Assembly (NCBI GenBank): GCA_963746885.1 | Contig: CAVVDM010000006.1 | Location: forward strand, 62,001-126,000 | From: DATARH01 sp963746885 | Lineage (GTDB): Bacteria > Pseudomonadota > Alphaproteobacteria > ATCC43930 > CGMCC-115725 | Reading direction: 5' to 3' | Length of the DNA: 64,000 bases | In this document: one piece after another, positions 8,881 to 16,884 of the stretch | Position numbering within the stretch: position 1 is the stretch's first letter | How the letters are laid out: the number at the start of each line of letters is the position of its first letter | Translations under genes and position numbers: made by a program | Notes under the pieces: model-generated | The model's database searches: none | The model's input: the letters and a program-made list of their open reading frames with translations, nothing else | What the model was told of the DNA's origin: nothing

Positions 8881-8892
8881 CGCGGCTTGTCC

Positions 8893-10260
8893 CTATACCG
8901 AAGCCATGGCGCGGCGCCCGATGCCGAGGGCTTCGGACCAGAACGCCTTGGAGGTGTGCATCAGCTCAACGACCTGCTCGACCGCGTCGAGGTAGCGTTC
9001 GATCTGCGCGTCGTCGACGACCAGCGGCGGCGCGACCTTCAGCACCATGAAATTGTTGCCGCAAATCTGGCTGAGGATGCCGTGATCGCGGAACAGCCGC
9101 ATGACCAGCATCTGCCCGAACATCGCCGGGTGGATGTGGGCGAAAGCCATGAACGCGATGCGCAGCCATTGCGAGCGCGGCGGCCGGAACTCGATGCCGC
9201 TGAGCAGCCCCAACCCGCGCACCGCGCCGACCATCTCGTAGCCGGCCAGGCGCTCGACCAGCGCCGTGCGCAGCCGCTCGCCGGCCCGGGCTGCCCGCTC
9301 GCCGAGTTGCTCGTCGTCCAGAATGTCGAGCGTCACGAGGCCCGCCCGCATCGCCAGAGCGTTCTCGCTGTAGGTCGAGGTGTGGATCGCCGCGCGCCCG
9401 ACCGAGCTGAACACCGAATGGTAGATGGCGTCGGAGAGCAGCACCGCGCTGCTCGGAACGAGGCCGCCGCTGAGGGCCTTCGCGAGCACCACCATGTCGG
9501 GCTCGACCCCGAAATGGTGGGCGGCAAGGAACCGTCCGGTGCGGCAGAGCCCGGTCTGCACCTCGTCGAGCACGAACAGGGTGCCGTAGCGCCGGCAGAG
9601 CGCTTGCGCCCCTGTCAGGTAGTCCGCCGGCGGGACGACGACGCCCGCCTCGGCCTGGATCGGCTCAAGCACGAACGCGGCGAAGGATTTGCTCGCCAGC
9701 TTTCGCTCGAGCGCGTCGAGGTCGCCGAATGCAACCGCTTCCGTCCCCGGCAGCAGCGGCCCGAACCCGTCCTTCCAGAAGCCGTTCGACATCAGCGACA
9801 GCGCGCCGCAGGTGAGCCCGTGAAACCCATCCGCGGCATAGAGGATGCCGTCTCGCCGGCTATATGCCCGGGCGAACTTGATGACGGTTTCGATGCCTTC
9901 GCTGCCTGAACTGGCAAAGAAGGCCTTTGTTAGCCGGCCGCCGGCGCGCTCGCAGAGCGCCTCGCCCAACTCGCCGGCGAGGTCGCAGACGTGGCTTTGC
10001 AACATCGCCGGCCCGGCCTGATCCAGCTCGCGGTGCAGCGCCGCAATCAGCCGGGGGTGATTATGCCCCACATTGTGCACGCAATATCCGGAGAGAAAAT
10101 CGAGGATGACGCGTCCATCGCTCGTTTCGAGTTCGGCGCCGCGGCATCTCGTGTAGGTGACGTTCATTTGGAGGATATCGAGCAGCCGCCCCCATTGCGG
10201 GTTTACGTATTGATCGTAGGGATTGACGCCCCGCGGCTCGGTTCGCAGTCTCTGGAACAT
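8893..10260 (-). CDS. class III PLP-dependent aminotransferase
   Basis: This aminotransferase of 455 residues is of the ornithine/acetylornithine/omega type. It shows SSGSEGIETVIKFARA (cofactor phosphate binding), DEVQTGLCRTGRF (Asp for the PLP nitrogen) and the Schiff-base Lys in VVLAKALSGGLVP. It is the first gene of a leftward operon, 12 bases before the type III synthase, so it probably aminates a pathway intermediate or supplies an amino-containing starter. That role is inferred from context only. An N-terminal extension of about 30 residues precedes the fold. The next gene to the right is divergent across an AT-rich regulatory region. Confidence 0.88.
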   Translation of the reverse strand: MFQRLRTEPRGVNPYDQYVNPQWGRLLDILQMNVTYTRCRGAELETSDGRVILDFLSGYCVHNVGHNHPRLIAALHRELDQAGPAMLQSHVCDLAGELGEALCERAGGRLTKAFFASSGSEGIETVIKFARAYSRRDGILYAADGFHGLTCGALSLMSNGFWKDGFGPLLPGTEAVAFGDLDALERKLASKSFAAFVLEPIQAEAGVVVPPADYLTGAQALCRRYGTLFVLDEVQTGLCRTGRFLAAHHFGVEPDMVVLAKALSGGLVPSSAVLLSDAIYHSVFSSVGRAAIHTSTYSENALAMRAGLVTLDILDDEQLGERAARAGERLRTALVERLAGYEMVGAVRGLGLLSGIEFRPPRSQWLRIAFMAFAHIHPAMFGQMLVMRLFRDHGILSQICGNNFMVLKVAPPLVVDDAQIERYLDAVEQVVELMHTSKAFWSEALGIGRRAMASV

Positions 10261-10454
10261 CCGAATCCCAATCCGTCCGGGAGGAACCGCACAATTCCCG
10301 CATCACCGCTTGTGCTCGGCTGCGACCCAGAGAAGTTACAGCCTGCCGACACAAACAAATGTGGAGTTTTGTAGAGACATTATGCGTTTGACCGCGCTCC
10401 CCGAAAACTTCTGCTCATTTATTCGCGATGGCAGAGTGTGCATCTTAGCAACTC

Positions 10455-10491
10455 CATATCGACTGCAATCATCTCCACACAACTCGATATG
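10455..10491. promoter_or_regulatory. inverted repeat CATATCGA-N21-TCGATATG
   Basis: CATATCGA at 10455-10462 is exactly mirrored by TCGATATG at 10484-10491. The arms start 29 bases apart, close to three helical turns, as expected for a dimeric regulator binding one DNA face. It lies 73 bases before the T-hemolysin start codon. Regulatory function is inferred. Confidence 0.35.
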
Positions 10492-10503
10492 AAGCTTCGT
10501 ATT
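10488..10503. promoter_or_regulatory. imperfect 16-bp palindrome centred on GAAGCTTC
   Basis: ATATGAAGCTTCGTAT is palindromic apart from one mismatched pair. It overlaps the right arm of the preceding inverted repeat and lies 61 bases upstream of the T-hemolysin start, a typical operator position. Function is inferred from symmetry alone. Confidence 0.3.
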
Positions 10504-10564
10504 ATTGCGGGGTCCGGCAACGGTGATCGTGCGCTTCCGGACGGTCAGCCGTTCAGGGTCGTCG

Positions 10565-11242
10565 ATGTTGTTCCACCGCCTTGCAGCCCCCTTGATGCCG
10601 CTCCAGCCGGACCGTTCTGCGATTTGGGCACGGGCCGCCGCGGTAGTCGGCGCGACCGAGCCGACGGATCGGCCGCTCCTACTCGTGCCGCGCTCGCATC
10701 GTCTGAGGCCGTCCGTCGAGGGCTGCATCCGCTCTACTTACGAGCGGATGTTTGCCGCGCGCCGCTTGGTGTTTCCGAGCACGCTGCTGGCCCTGCTCGA
10801 CGATGATGGCCGACCTATTTGTGCCGCCGGCTTGCGCACCGCGGATGAAGGATTCTTTTCCGAGGTCTACCTCGATGCGCCGATCGAGCAGGTGCTGTCC
10901 CGGCGCTTCGCGACCGTTGTGCGCCGCGATGCGGTCTTCGAGGTCACCACGCTCGTCAGCCACAGCGCGGCAATGTCGCCCTGTTTCATCCGGCAGATCG
11001 CCGCGCTGGGGAACAGCGCCGGTTTTGCGTGGTCGTTCTTTACGGCCACCGAGCGGCTGCGGAAGCTGCTCGGTCAACTCGGCATCTTGACGATTGAGCT
11101 GACGGCGGCGGATCCCTCGCGCGTCGCGGAGCGCGATCAGTGGGGACGCTACTACGAGCATTCCCCGAAGGTGTGCGCCGTCAATGAACAGTGGCTCGGC
11201 GACGACGCCATCGGGTCGGCACGGGGGTCGCACGGTGCGTGA
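10565..11242 (+). CDS. T-hemolysin (thermostable hemolysin) family protein
   Basis: This 225-residue protein matches the family named after Vibrio thermostable direct-like 'delta' hemolysin. It has the characteristic opening block (RLRPSVEGCIRSTYERMF), the central LLALLDDDGRPICAAGL and EVTTLVS strands, and a Phe-rich FAWSFFTATERLR segment. There is no signal peptide. The layout recalls GNAT or autoinducer-synthase folds, so an acyl-transfer role is more plausible than pore formation; that is my inference. ATG 10565 is chosen because AGGG lies seven bases before it. It is the first gene of a rightward operon with acyl ligase, haem-oxygenase-like enzyme and SDR, a neighbourhood I recall being repeated in other proteobacteria. 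Confidence 0.75.
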   Translation: MLFHRLAAPLMPLQPDRSAIWARAAAVVGATEPTDRPLLLVPRSHRLRPSVEGCIRSTYERMFAARRLVFPSTLLALLDDDGRPICAAGLRTADEGFFSEVYLDAPIEQVLSRRFATVVRRDAVFEVTTLVSHSAAMSPCFIRQIAALGNSAGFAWSFFTATERLRKLLGQLGILTIELTAADPSRVAERDQWGRYYEHSPKVCAVNEQWLGDDAIGSARGSHGA

Positions 11243-12722
11243 GCTGTTCGCGGCGCTGCGGCATCACGCCGAAACTGCCGGCCGCCGGACGGCCTTCGAT
11301 GACGGGGCAGCGCGCCTCGCCTATGCCACCCTGGCAAGGCGCGTCGCGGGCGCCGCCGAGGACCTGAAAGCCATTACCGCTCGCCCCGCGGTGATCGGCC
11401 TCCTCGGCGGCAACCGCACCGATTGGGTGATCGGACAGCTGGCTGGCTGGCATCAGGGCATGGTGGTGGTGCCGTTGCCGCCATTCTTCTCGCCGGCGCA
11501 GCTTGGGCATGTCATTCGGGATGCCGGGATCAGCCATGTCGTTGCCACCGCCGATATGGCGGAGACGGCGCGGCTGCTGCCTTTGCCGTTTACGCTCGTG
11601 GCCGATCGGGAAGCGGCCTTCGGCTCCCCGCCGGTGCCCGGCGGGGGCGTCATCACCTATACCTCGGGCAGCACCGGCCGGCCCAAGGGCGTGCTGCTGC
11701 AATCGGGGCAGGTGCTGTGGAGCGCGCGCACCCTGGTCGCGCTGATCGGCGCCGATGCCGAGGACATCTACCTCTCGGTGCTGCCGCTGGCCCTGCTCCT
11801 TGAGACGATCTGCGCCGTCGTTGTGCCGGTCCTGGCGGGCGCGCAGGTTCGCCTCGAACCGGCATTGGCCGCGAGCTTCGAGGAGACCGATGGCGGGGCG
11901 ATAAATGCTGCGGCGGCGGCGCATCGCCCGACCTGCATGGTTCTCGTGCCGCAGCTCCTGGCGCGCTGGGTCGCGCATCTGAGCAAGGCCGGCACAACGG
12001 CTCCCGCGAGCCTGCGCTTCGTCGCGATAGGCGGCGCGGCCGTCTCGCCTGCCTTGGCGGAGCAGGCCTGGCAATGCGGAATTCCGGCGCACGAAGGCTA
12101 CGGGCTGTCGGAGTGCGGCTCGGTGGTCAGCCTCAATGCTCCGGGCGGGCGCCGGGCGGGCACTGTCGGGCAGCCCCTTCCCGGGATCGAGGTTGGCATC
12201 GACGACGGCGAGATCGTCGTGCGCGGGCCGCCGGTCATGGATCGCTACCTGCAGGGGTCGCCAACCGGGGGAAGCTGGCGGACCGGCGATCTCGGCGCAC
12301 TCGATCGGGACGGATATCTCCGGGTCCATGGCCGACGCGACAATCTGCTGGTCACGCCGCTGGGGCGAAACGTCAGTCCTGAATGGATCGAGGCGCTGCT
12401 TGCCGCCGATCCCCGGATCGCGTGCTGTCTGGTGACCCACATCGACGGGCCGCATCTGACCGCCGTGCTGATCCCGTCCGAACACGGCGAGGCGTGGTTT
12501 GCACGCGCCTCGGCCGATGCGATCGGCAGCCTGGTGGCCGGGTGCTGCCGCGATGTGCCGCGCTACGCCATACCGCAGGAGTTCATCGTGCTGCGCTGGC
12601 GAGATGCGGTCCGGCGCGACGCGGTGACCGCAAACGGGCGCATCCGTCGAACCACCCTGCGGGACCTGTGTATGACCGCACGCGGCTCCGGCAGCGTCGG
12701 CGACAAAGCGGCGGCGATATAG
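11235..12722 (+). CDS. AMP-dependent acyl-CoA/acyl-ACP synthetase (ANL family)
   Basis: This adenylate-forming ligase of about 495 residues has the P-loop YTSGSTGRPKG (near residue 145), the EGYGLSECGS motif, and WRTGDLGALDRDGYLRVHGR with the hinge and Asp that bind ribose. The conserved C-terminal catalytic Lys is not obvious; GRIRR occupies the usual region, so thioester formation may be altered. The start is taken as GTG 11235, eight bases after a GGGGG tract and overlapping the T-hemolysin stop by eight bases. An upstream in-frame ATG at 11184 lies within that gene. It likely activates a fatty or aryl acid for the next enzyme. The family is secure and the substrate unknown. Confidence 0.87.
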   Translation: MRELFAALRHHAETAGRRTAFDDGAARLAYATLARRVAGAAEDLKAITARPAVIGLLGGNRTDWVIGQLAGWHQGMVVVPLPPFFSPAQLGHVIRDAGISHVVATADMAETARLLPLPFTLVADREAAFGSPPVPGGGVITYTSGSTGRPKGVLLQSGQVLWSARTLVALIGADAEDIYLSVLPLALLLETICAVVVPVLAGAQVRLEPALAASFEETDGGAINAAAAAHRPTCMVLVPQLLARWVAHLSKAGTTAPASLRFVAIGGAAVSPALAEQAWQCGIPAHEGYGLSECGSVVSLNAPGGRRAGTVGQPLPGIEVGIDDGEIVVRGPPVMDRYLQGSPTGGSWRTGDLGALDRDGYLRVHGRRDNLLVTPLGRNVSPEWIEALLAADPRIACCLVTHIDGPHLTAVLIPSEHGEAWFARASADAIGSLVAGCCRDVPRYAIPQEFIVLRWRDAVRRDAVTANGRIRRTTLRDLCMTARGSGSVGDKAAAI

Positions 12723-12724
12723 CG

Positions 12725-13402
12725 ATGTCCGTGCACGATTGGCTTCTGGCGGAAACCGCAGCCGCACGCGCCGAGTTCCGCGCCATCCCGCTGCTGGCGC
12801 GCGCGCTCGACGGAAGCGTGCCGCGCGCGCTGTACATCGCGTTTCTCGCCCAGGCCTACCACCATGTCCGCCATACCTGCCCCTTGCTGGCGCTGGCGGC
12901 GGCGAAGACCACGGACGCCGACTACCGCGCGGCGCTCTACGACTACGTGGCGGAAGAGCGCGGGCATGAGCAGTGGATCCTGTCCGACATCGACGCAATA
13001 GGCGGCGATGCCGAAGCGGCGGTGTGGACGCCGCCGCGCCCACCCTGCCGGGCCATGGTCGGCTACGCACACTATGCCATCGAGTGGATCAGCCCGTATT
13101 CGCTGCTGGGGATGGTCCATGTCCTCGAGGGCACCTCTGTCGCGCTGGCCAGCAGAGCCGCGGATGCCCTGGAGCACTCGTTGGGCTCGAAGAATGGCGC
13201 GGGATTTACCTATCTGAGGTCCCACGGGGCGCTCGACGCCGAGCACATCACCTTCTTCGAAACCCTGGTCAACCGGATACAGAACCCATCGGCGGGCTCG
13301 GCCATCATCGACGCCGCGAAGATGATGTACTGGCTCTACGGCAACATCTTTCGCGATCTGGAACAGGACCTTGGCAAAGAAGCGCCTGTCGCTGACCGGT
13401 AA
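12725..13402 (+). CDS. haem-oxygenase-like putative di-iron oxidase (TenA/PqqC/UndA fold)
   Basis: This all-helical protein of 225 residues has metal-ligand candidates in the order expected for haem-oxygenase-like di-iron enzymes: HHVRH (46-50), EERGH (77-81), E135 in HVLEGTS, and H167/D171/H174 in SHGALDAEH. The family includes UndA (fatty-acid decarboxylase making terminal alkenes) and enzymes that oxidise amines or aromatic groups; a TenA thiaminase role fits poorly with this context. It begins two bases after the ligase stop and overlaps the SDR by 32 bases, so the three enzymes are tightly coupled. I infer that an activated acyl substrate is oxidised here. The exact reaction is open. Confidence 0.82.
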   Translation: MSVHDWLLAETAAARAEFRAIPLLARALDGSVPRALYIAFLAQAYHHVRHTCPLLALAAAKTTDADYRAALYDYVAEERGHEQWILSDIDAIGGDAEAAVWTPPRPPCRAMVGYAHYAIEWISPYSLLGMVHVLEGTSVALASRAADALEHSLGSKNGAGFTYLRSHGALDAEHITFFETLVNRIQNPSAGSAIIDAAKMMYWLYGNIFRDLEQDLGKEAPVADR

Positions 13403-14243
13403 AGCCGCGCTGATCACCGGCGCGGGCACCGGCATCGGGCGGGCCCTCGCGGTCGCAGCGGCGCGGCGGGGAATGACCGTCGCCCTTGTCGGCCGTCGGC
13501 TGGCGCCGTTGGAGGCAACGCGGGACCTGATCACGCCGGCCGCAGCGAGCCTCGTCATCCCGGGCGACGTCACCTGCGCCGCGGCGCGCCGCACCATCCG
13601 CGACCGCATCGCCAGCGAATGGGGGCGCCTCGATGTCCTCGTCAACAACGCCGGGATCGTCGCCGCCGGACCGCTTGCGGAAATCACCGACGCCGCGCTG
13701 GAGCGCCTCGTCGCCACCAATCTGCTCGCGCCCCTTGCGCTGACCCGCGATCTGTTGCCGCTGCTGCGGGCGGCCGCGCCGTCACGGGTGGTGAATATCG
13801 GATCGCTGGTCGGCGACATCGCGCTGCCGATGTTCGCCGCCTACGCCGCATCCAAATTCGGCTTGCGCGGCCTATCCAATGCGCTGCGCCGCGAATTGCG
13901 ACCCGACGCCATCGGCGTCACCTATGCCGCCCCGCGCGGCGCCCGCACCGAGGCCGCGGCGGCGGTCGCCCGCTTTCTCGAGCCGATGAAGATGCCGCTC
14001 GACAGTCCTCACGCGATCGCCGGGCAGGTCTGGGATGCGGTCGCCGGAGGCCGCGACAGCGTTTACCCGCGCGGCCGCGAGCGCCTGTTCGTACTCGTCG
14101 AGCGCCTGTGCCCGGCGATCGTGACGCGTGCCCTGACGGCGCCGATCGAGCGCACCGGCGACGGGATGGTCGAGATTGCCGCCGCCGGCGTGCCCCCGAC
14201 ACCGCAACGAAGACCGGCTTACGATAGGAGTGAGCAATGTTGA
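13371..14243 (+). CDS. short-chain dehydrogenase/reductase
   Basis: This classical SDR of 290 residues has the NAD(P) motif TGAGTGIG (about 16-23), NNAG, a catalytic Ser in NIGSLVG and YAASK with the Tyr/Lys pair. After the Rossmann core, a longer C-terminal region (about 230-290) resembles SDRs acting on fatty or lipid carbonyls. The start appears to be TTG at 13371, inside the end of the di-iron enzyme gene with AGGA just before it, so translation is probably coupled. It would reduce or oxidise the product of the preceding enzymes. Confidence 0.88.
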   Translation: MAKKRLSLTGKAALITGAGTGIGRALAVAAARRGMTVALVGRRLAPLEATRDLITPAAASLVIPGDVTCAAARRTIRDRIASEWGRLDVLVNNAGIVAAGPLAEITDAALERLVATNLLAPLALTRDLLPLLRAAAPSRVVNIGSLVGDIALPMFAAYAASKFGLRGLSNALRRELRPDAIGVTYAAPRGARTEAAAAVARFLEPMKMPLDSPHAIAGQVWDAVAGGRDSVYPRGRERLFVLVERLCPAIVTRALTAPIERTGDGMVEIAAAGVPPTPQRRPAYDRSEQC

Positions 14244-14917
14244 GAGGATTGCTGCGGCTGACGCTGCCCGGTCTGGGTTTGGTTTTCGCGATGAACGGCG
14301 CGCTCGCCGTCGCGGCGGATCAGACATCGATGACGGTCGAGCTTGCCCATGTCGAGCTGCAATGGGCGCATATCACCTACCAGATGAAGAACAGCGACGA
14401 GCAGGACAAGGCAATGCGCGCCCTCGCGGCAACCGCGGCGCAGCTCGTCGCGCGCTATCCCGGCCGGGCCGAGCCGCTGATCTGGGAGGGGATCACCACC
14501 AGTTCCGAAGCGAAATACGCCGGGACGTTCAGTGCCCTCGGGCTCGCCAAGGATGCCCGGGAGATGTTCGAAAAGGCGGGGCGCATCGATTATCGCGCGG
14601 TTGACGGCGCCGTGCCCACCAGCCTCGGCGCCCTTTATTACAAGGTGCCGGGATTTCCTCTGGGTTTCGGCGACAACGACAAGGCCCGGCAATACCTCCT
14701 GCAGGGAGTTCAGATCAGCCCCAACGGGCTCGATTCGAATTATTTCTATGCTGATTATCTGTATGGCGAAGGGCAGTACGGCAAGGCGGCGGCGGTGCTG
14801 CGGCACGCCCTGAATGCCCCCGCCCACCCGCAGCGGCCGGTGTGGGATGCCGGCCGTCGAGCGGAGATCCGCGCGCTGTTGGCGAAAGTCGAGCAGAAGC
14901 TCGCATCGGGCCAGTAG
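14237..14917 (+). CDS. secreted tetratricopeptide-like protein
   Basis: The 226-residue product has an N-terminal signal sequence (about 1-30, ending ALAVAAD) followed by helical pairs of TPR character: a conserved ALGLAKDAREMFEKA segment, a YYKVPGFPLGFGD linker and YFYADYLYGEGQYGKAAAVL. It is probably periplasmic. The ATG at 14237 has AGGAG eight bases upstream and overlaps the SDR stop by seven bases. Similar proteins occur beside lipid- and transport-related genes, but no specific role is known to me. Here it may act as a periplasmic scaffold for the pathway product. Confidence 0.75.
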   Translation: MLRGLLRLTLPGLGLVFAMNGALAVAADQTSMTVELAHVELQWAHITYQMKNSDEQDKAMRALAATAAQLVARYPGRAEPLIWEGITTSSEAKYAGTFSALGLAKDAREMFEKAGRIDYRAVDGAVPTSLGALYYKVPGFPLGFGDNDKARQYLLQGVQISPNGLDSNYFYADYLYGEGQYGKAAAVLRHALNAPAHPQRPVWDAGRRAEIRALLAKVEQKLASGQ

Positions 14918-14942
14918 CGCGCCGCAGCAGCGCCGGCGGCGC

Positions 14943-15593
14943 ATGACGATCTGGACTGCAATCGGCGGCCAGCTGCGCGCTCCGAGCGGATTTTTCGGCA
15001 GGGCAGCCGGGCATGTGATGCGCGTCGTGAACGCCCGACCCAATGCGCTGGCCATCGCCGCCATGCGGCTGCAACCCGGCGACGAGATTCTGGAGCTCGG
15101 CTGCGGTCCCGGCCACGCGATCCGATTGATGGCGGCGCAAGCGCCGCAGGGCAGGATCCATGCGATCGACCGCTCCGCCGTCATGTTGGCGCAGACGCTG
15201 TCGCGCAACCGCGCCGCCGTGCACTCCGGCCGGGTGCGCCTGTACCACGCGCCGTTCGAGCGGCTGCCGCTCGCAAGGCGCTCTGTCGACAAGGTCCTCG
15301 CGGTCAATGTCGCGTATTTCTGGGATGATCTTCCCGCGGTGTTGGGGGAGATCGACCGCGTGCTGCGACCGGGCGGCCTCCTGTCGCTCTATCTCACCGA
15401 CGCCGCGACGATGCAGCGCTGGCCGTTTGCCGATCGGCAGACGCATCGCCTGTTCGACCATGCCGAACTCTCCATCGCGCTACGCGGCGGGTTCCCGCAT
15501 GGCTCGATCGATGTCAGGGCGGTTTGTGTGATCCCCGGAATTACCGGACTCGTCGCCACCGCCGAAAAGCCGCGTTTGCCGGCCGGCGCGTAG
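14943..15593 (+). CDS. class I SAM-dependent methyltransferase
   Basis: This methyltransferase of 216 residues has motif I ILELGCGPGHA (about 50-60), an acidic motif II IHAIDRS, VLAVNVAYFW as post-motif, and VLRPGGLLSLYL, all typical of UbiE/Coq5-like small-molecule enzymes. An upstream extension to 14814 overlaps the TPR gene in low-complexity sequence, so ATG 14943 is preferred. It lies 25 bases after the TPR gene in the same operon and probably methylates a carboxyl, hydroxyl or ring carbon of the pathway product. The substrate cannot be told from sequence. Confidence 0.85.
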   Translation: MTIWTAIGGQLRAPSGFFGRAAGHVMRVVNARPNALAIAAMRLQPGDEILELGCGPGHAIRLMAAQAPQGRIHAIDRSAVMLAQTLSRNRAAVHSGRVRLYHAPFERLPLARRSVDKVLAVNVAYFWDDLPAVLGEIDRVLRPGGLLSLYLTDAATMQRWPFADRQTHRLFDHAELSIALRGGFPHGSIDVRAVCVIPGITGLVATAEKPRLPAGA

Positions 15594-15858
15594 CGGCCAG
15601 CGAGCTGCCTGTCGCGCCGTTGTCCAGCGTCGCGCAAGACCGCTCCGGCGCCGGCGCCGTTACTAACGAAATCCTCGCGCGTGCGGTCCGGCAATTCCGG
15701 CAAAGGCGACCGCGGACAACAGCCGATCGCCAGGCGGGCGGCTCGCGGCGTTTTGCCGCCGCGGTCGCCTCATCCCGGCCATTATTTTGCATAATAGCCA
15801 GCGTCCCGCCCGACCGTGTCCAGCGTGGACCCGCATCGAAAGAAGCAGGGAGTTGCGA

Positions 15859-16884
15859 TTGCCCGACAGCCTCTCGCCAGCGGCACTTGCGCCGGCTGCA
15901 CGTGCACCAGCCGCGCCGCTCGACCGATCGGCGTTGCATCCAGTATTGCCGGAACGCTTCCTGCCGCCGCCCGGGTTCATTTGGGGCAGCTTCACCGCGT
16001 CTGATGGCGCTGCGTTGCGCTGGGGCCATCTGCCGGTTCAGGGCGCCCGCGCCGCGTGCGTGATGGTCGGCGGCTTTGGCGAATTCATCGAGAAGCAGCT
16101 GGAAACGGTGCGCGACCTGGCGGCGCGCGGGATTGCCGTGTGGTGTCTCGATTGGCGTGGACAGGGACGGTCGGTTCGGCCGCGCCGCATGCCGACCCGC
16201 CCGCGTGCCCGCAATTTCAACCGCGATGCCGGGGATCTCGCCGCCTTCACCGCGGCCAAGCTGACAGGCGGGCTGCCCCGCCTTCTGGTGGCGCATTCGA
16301 TGGGCGGGGCGATCGCCCTGTTGTGCCTGCGCAAACACCCGCACCTGTTTGCGGCAGCGGTGCTGTCGTCGCCGATGATCGGCCTGCGCACGGGCAAGGT
16401 GCCGCCGAGCCTGATTCGCTGCATCACCGGGCCGGCGCGGGCCGCCGGGCTTGGCGCCTGTTTTATCCCGGGGGCGGGGAAATGGCGGCCCGACCGCATC
16501 CCCTCGCCCGAGCGCAGCCGCGCCTCCGCCGATGCGGAGCGTTGCCGGCTGCGTCACGCATGGTTTTCGGCCGATCCGGCGCTGCGCCTCGATGAGGCGA
16601 CCTATGGCTGGGTCGACAGCGCGCTCGGCCTAGTCGCGCGCATCTCCAAGCCGGAGTTCCTGACCGCGATCGAGACGCCGATCCTGCTCGGCAGCCCGGA
16701 GCGCGAGGTGGTCGTGTCGGTCGCGGCGCAGCGCCGGGCGGCGCGCCTGTTGCCCAACTGCACGCTGGTCGAGCTGCCCGAATCGAAGCACGATCCGTTT
16801 CTCGAGCGCGACGCGATCCGCGACTATTGGCTGTCGTGCCTGCATCGCTTTATCGCCGAGCGCCTGGTCAAGAACGCCCATTGA
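15859..16884 (+). CDS. alpha/beta hydrolase, lysophospholipase-like
   Basis: This Hydrolase_4 / PldB-type enzyme of about 341 residues has an oxyanion-hole region VGGFGEFIEKQ, the WCLDWRGQGRS turn, nucleophile Ser in VAHSMGGAIAL, and a late His in ESKHDPF. It probably cleaves a lipid or acyl ester. No ATG is available near the N-terminus; TTG at 15859 is chosen because AGGGAG lies six bases before it, and a TTG at 15853 is possible. A non-coding gap of about 265 bases separates it from the methyltransferase, so it may have its own promoter. Its TGA overlaps the TTG start of the protease gene. Confidence 0.8.
   Translation: MPDSLSPAALAPAARAPAAPLDRSALHPVLPERFLPPPGFIWGSFTASDGAALRWGHLPVQGARAACVMVGGFGEFIEKQLETVRDLAARGIAVWCLDWRGQGRSVRPRRMPTRPRARNFNRDAGDLAAFTAAKLTGGLPRLLVAHSMGGAIALLCLRKHPHLFAAAVLSSPMIGLRTGKVPPSLIRCITGPARAAGLGACFIPGAGKWRPDRIPSPERSRASADAERCRLRHAWFSADPALRLDEATYGWVDSALGLVARISKPEFLTAIETPILLGSPEREVVVSVAAQRRAARLLPNCTLVELPESKHDPFLERDAIRDYWLSCLHRFIAERLVKNAH

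Larger units (their letters stand above)
10261..10564. promoter_or_regulatory. AT-richer divergent control region between two biosynthetic operons
   Basis: These 304 bases between the aminotransferase and T-hemolysin genes are visibly richer in A/T than anything nearby, especially 10330-10510. They should hold promoters in both directions. They contain an 8-base inverted repeat (10455/10484) and a near-perfect 16-base palindrome (10488-10503), listed separately, which make this a plausible shared regulatory switch. No gene is apparent. Confidence 0.5.

Noticed and set aside
10565..11242. Secreted haemolytic toxin
   Set aside because: There is no signal peptide and the gene is fused by overlaps into a biosynthetic operon; the family name is historical.
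12725..13402. TenA thiaminase or transcriptional regulator
   Set aside because: No thiamine genes are near, and the metal-ligand pattern and ligase/SDR partners fit the di-iron branch better.
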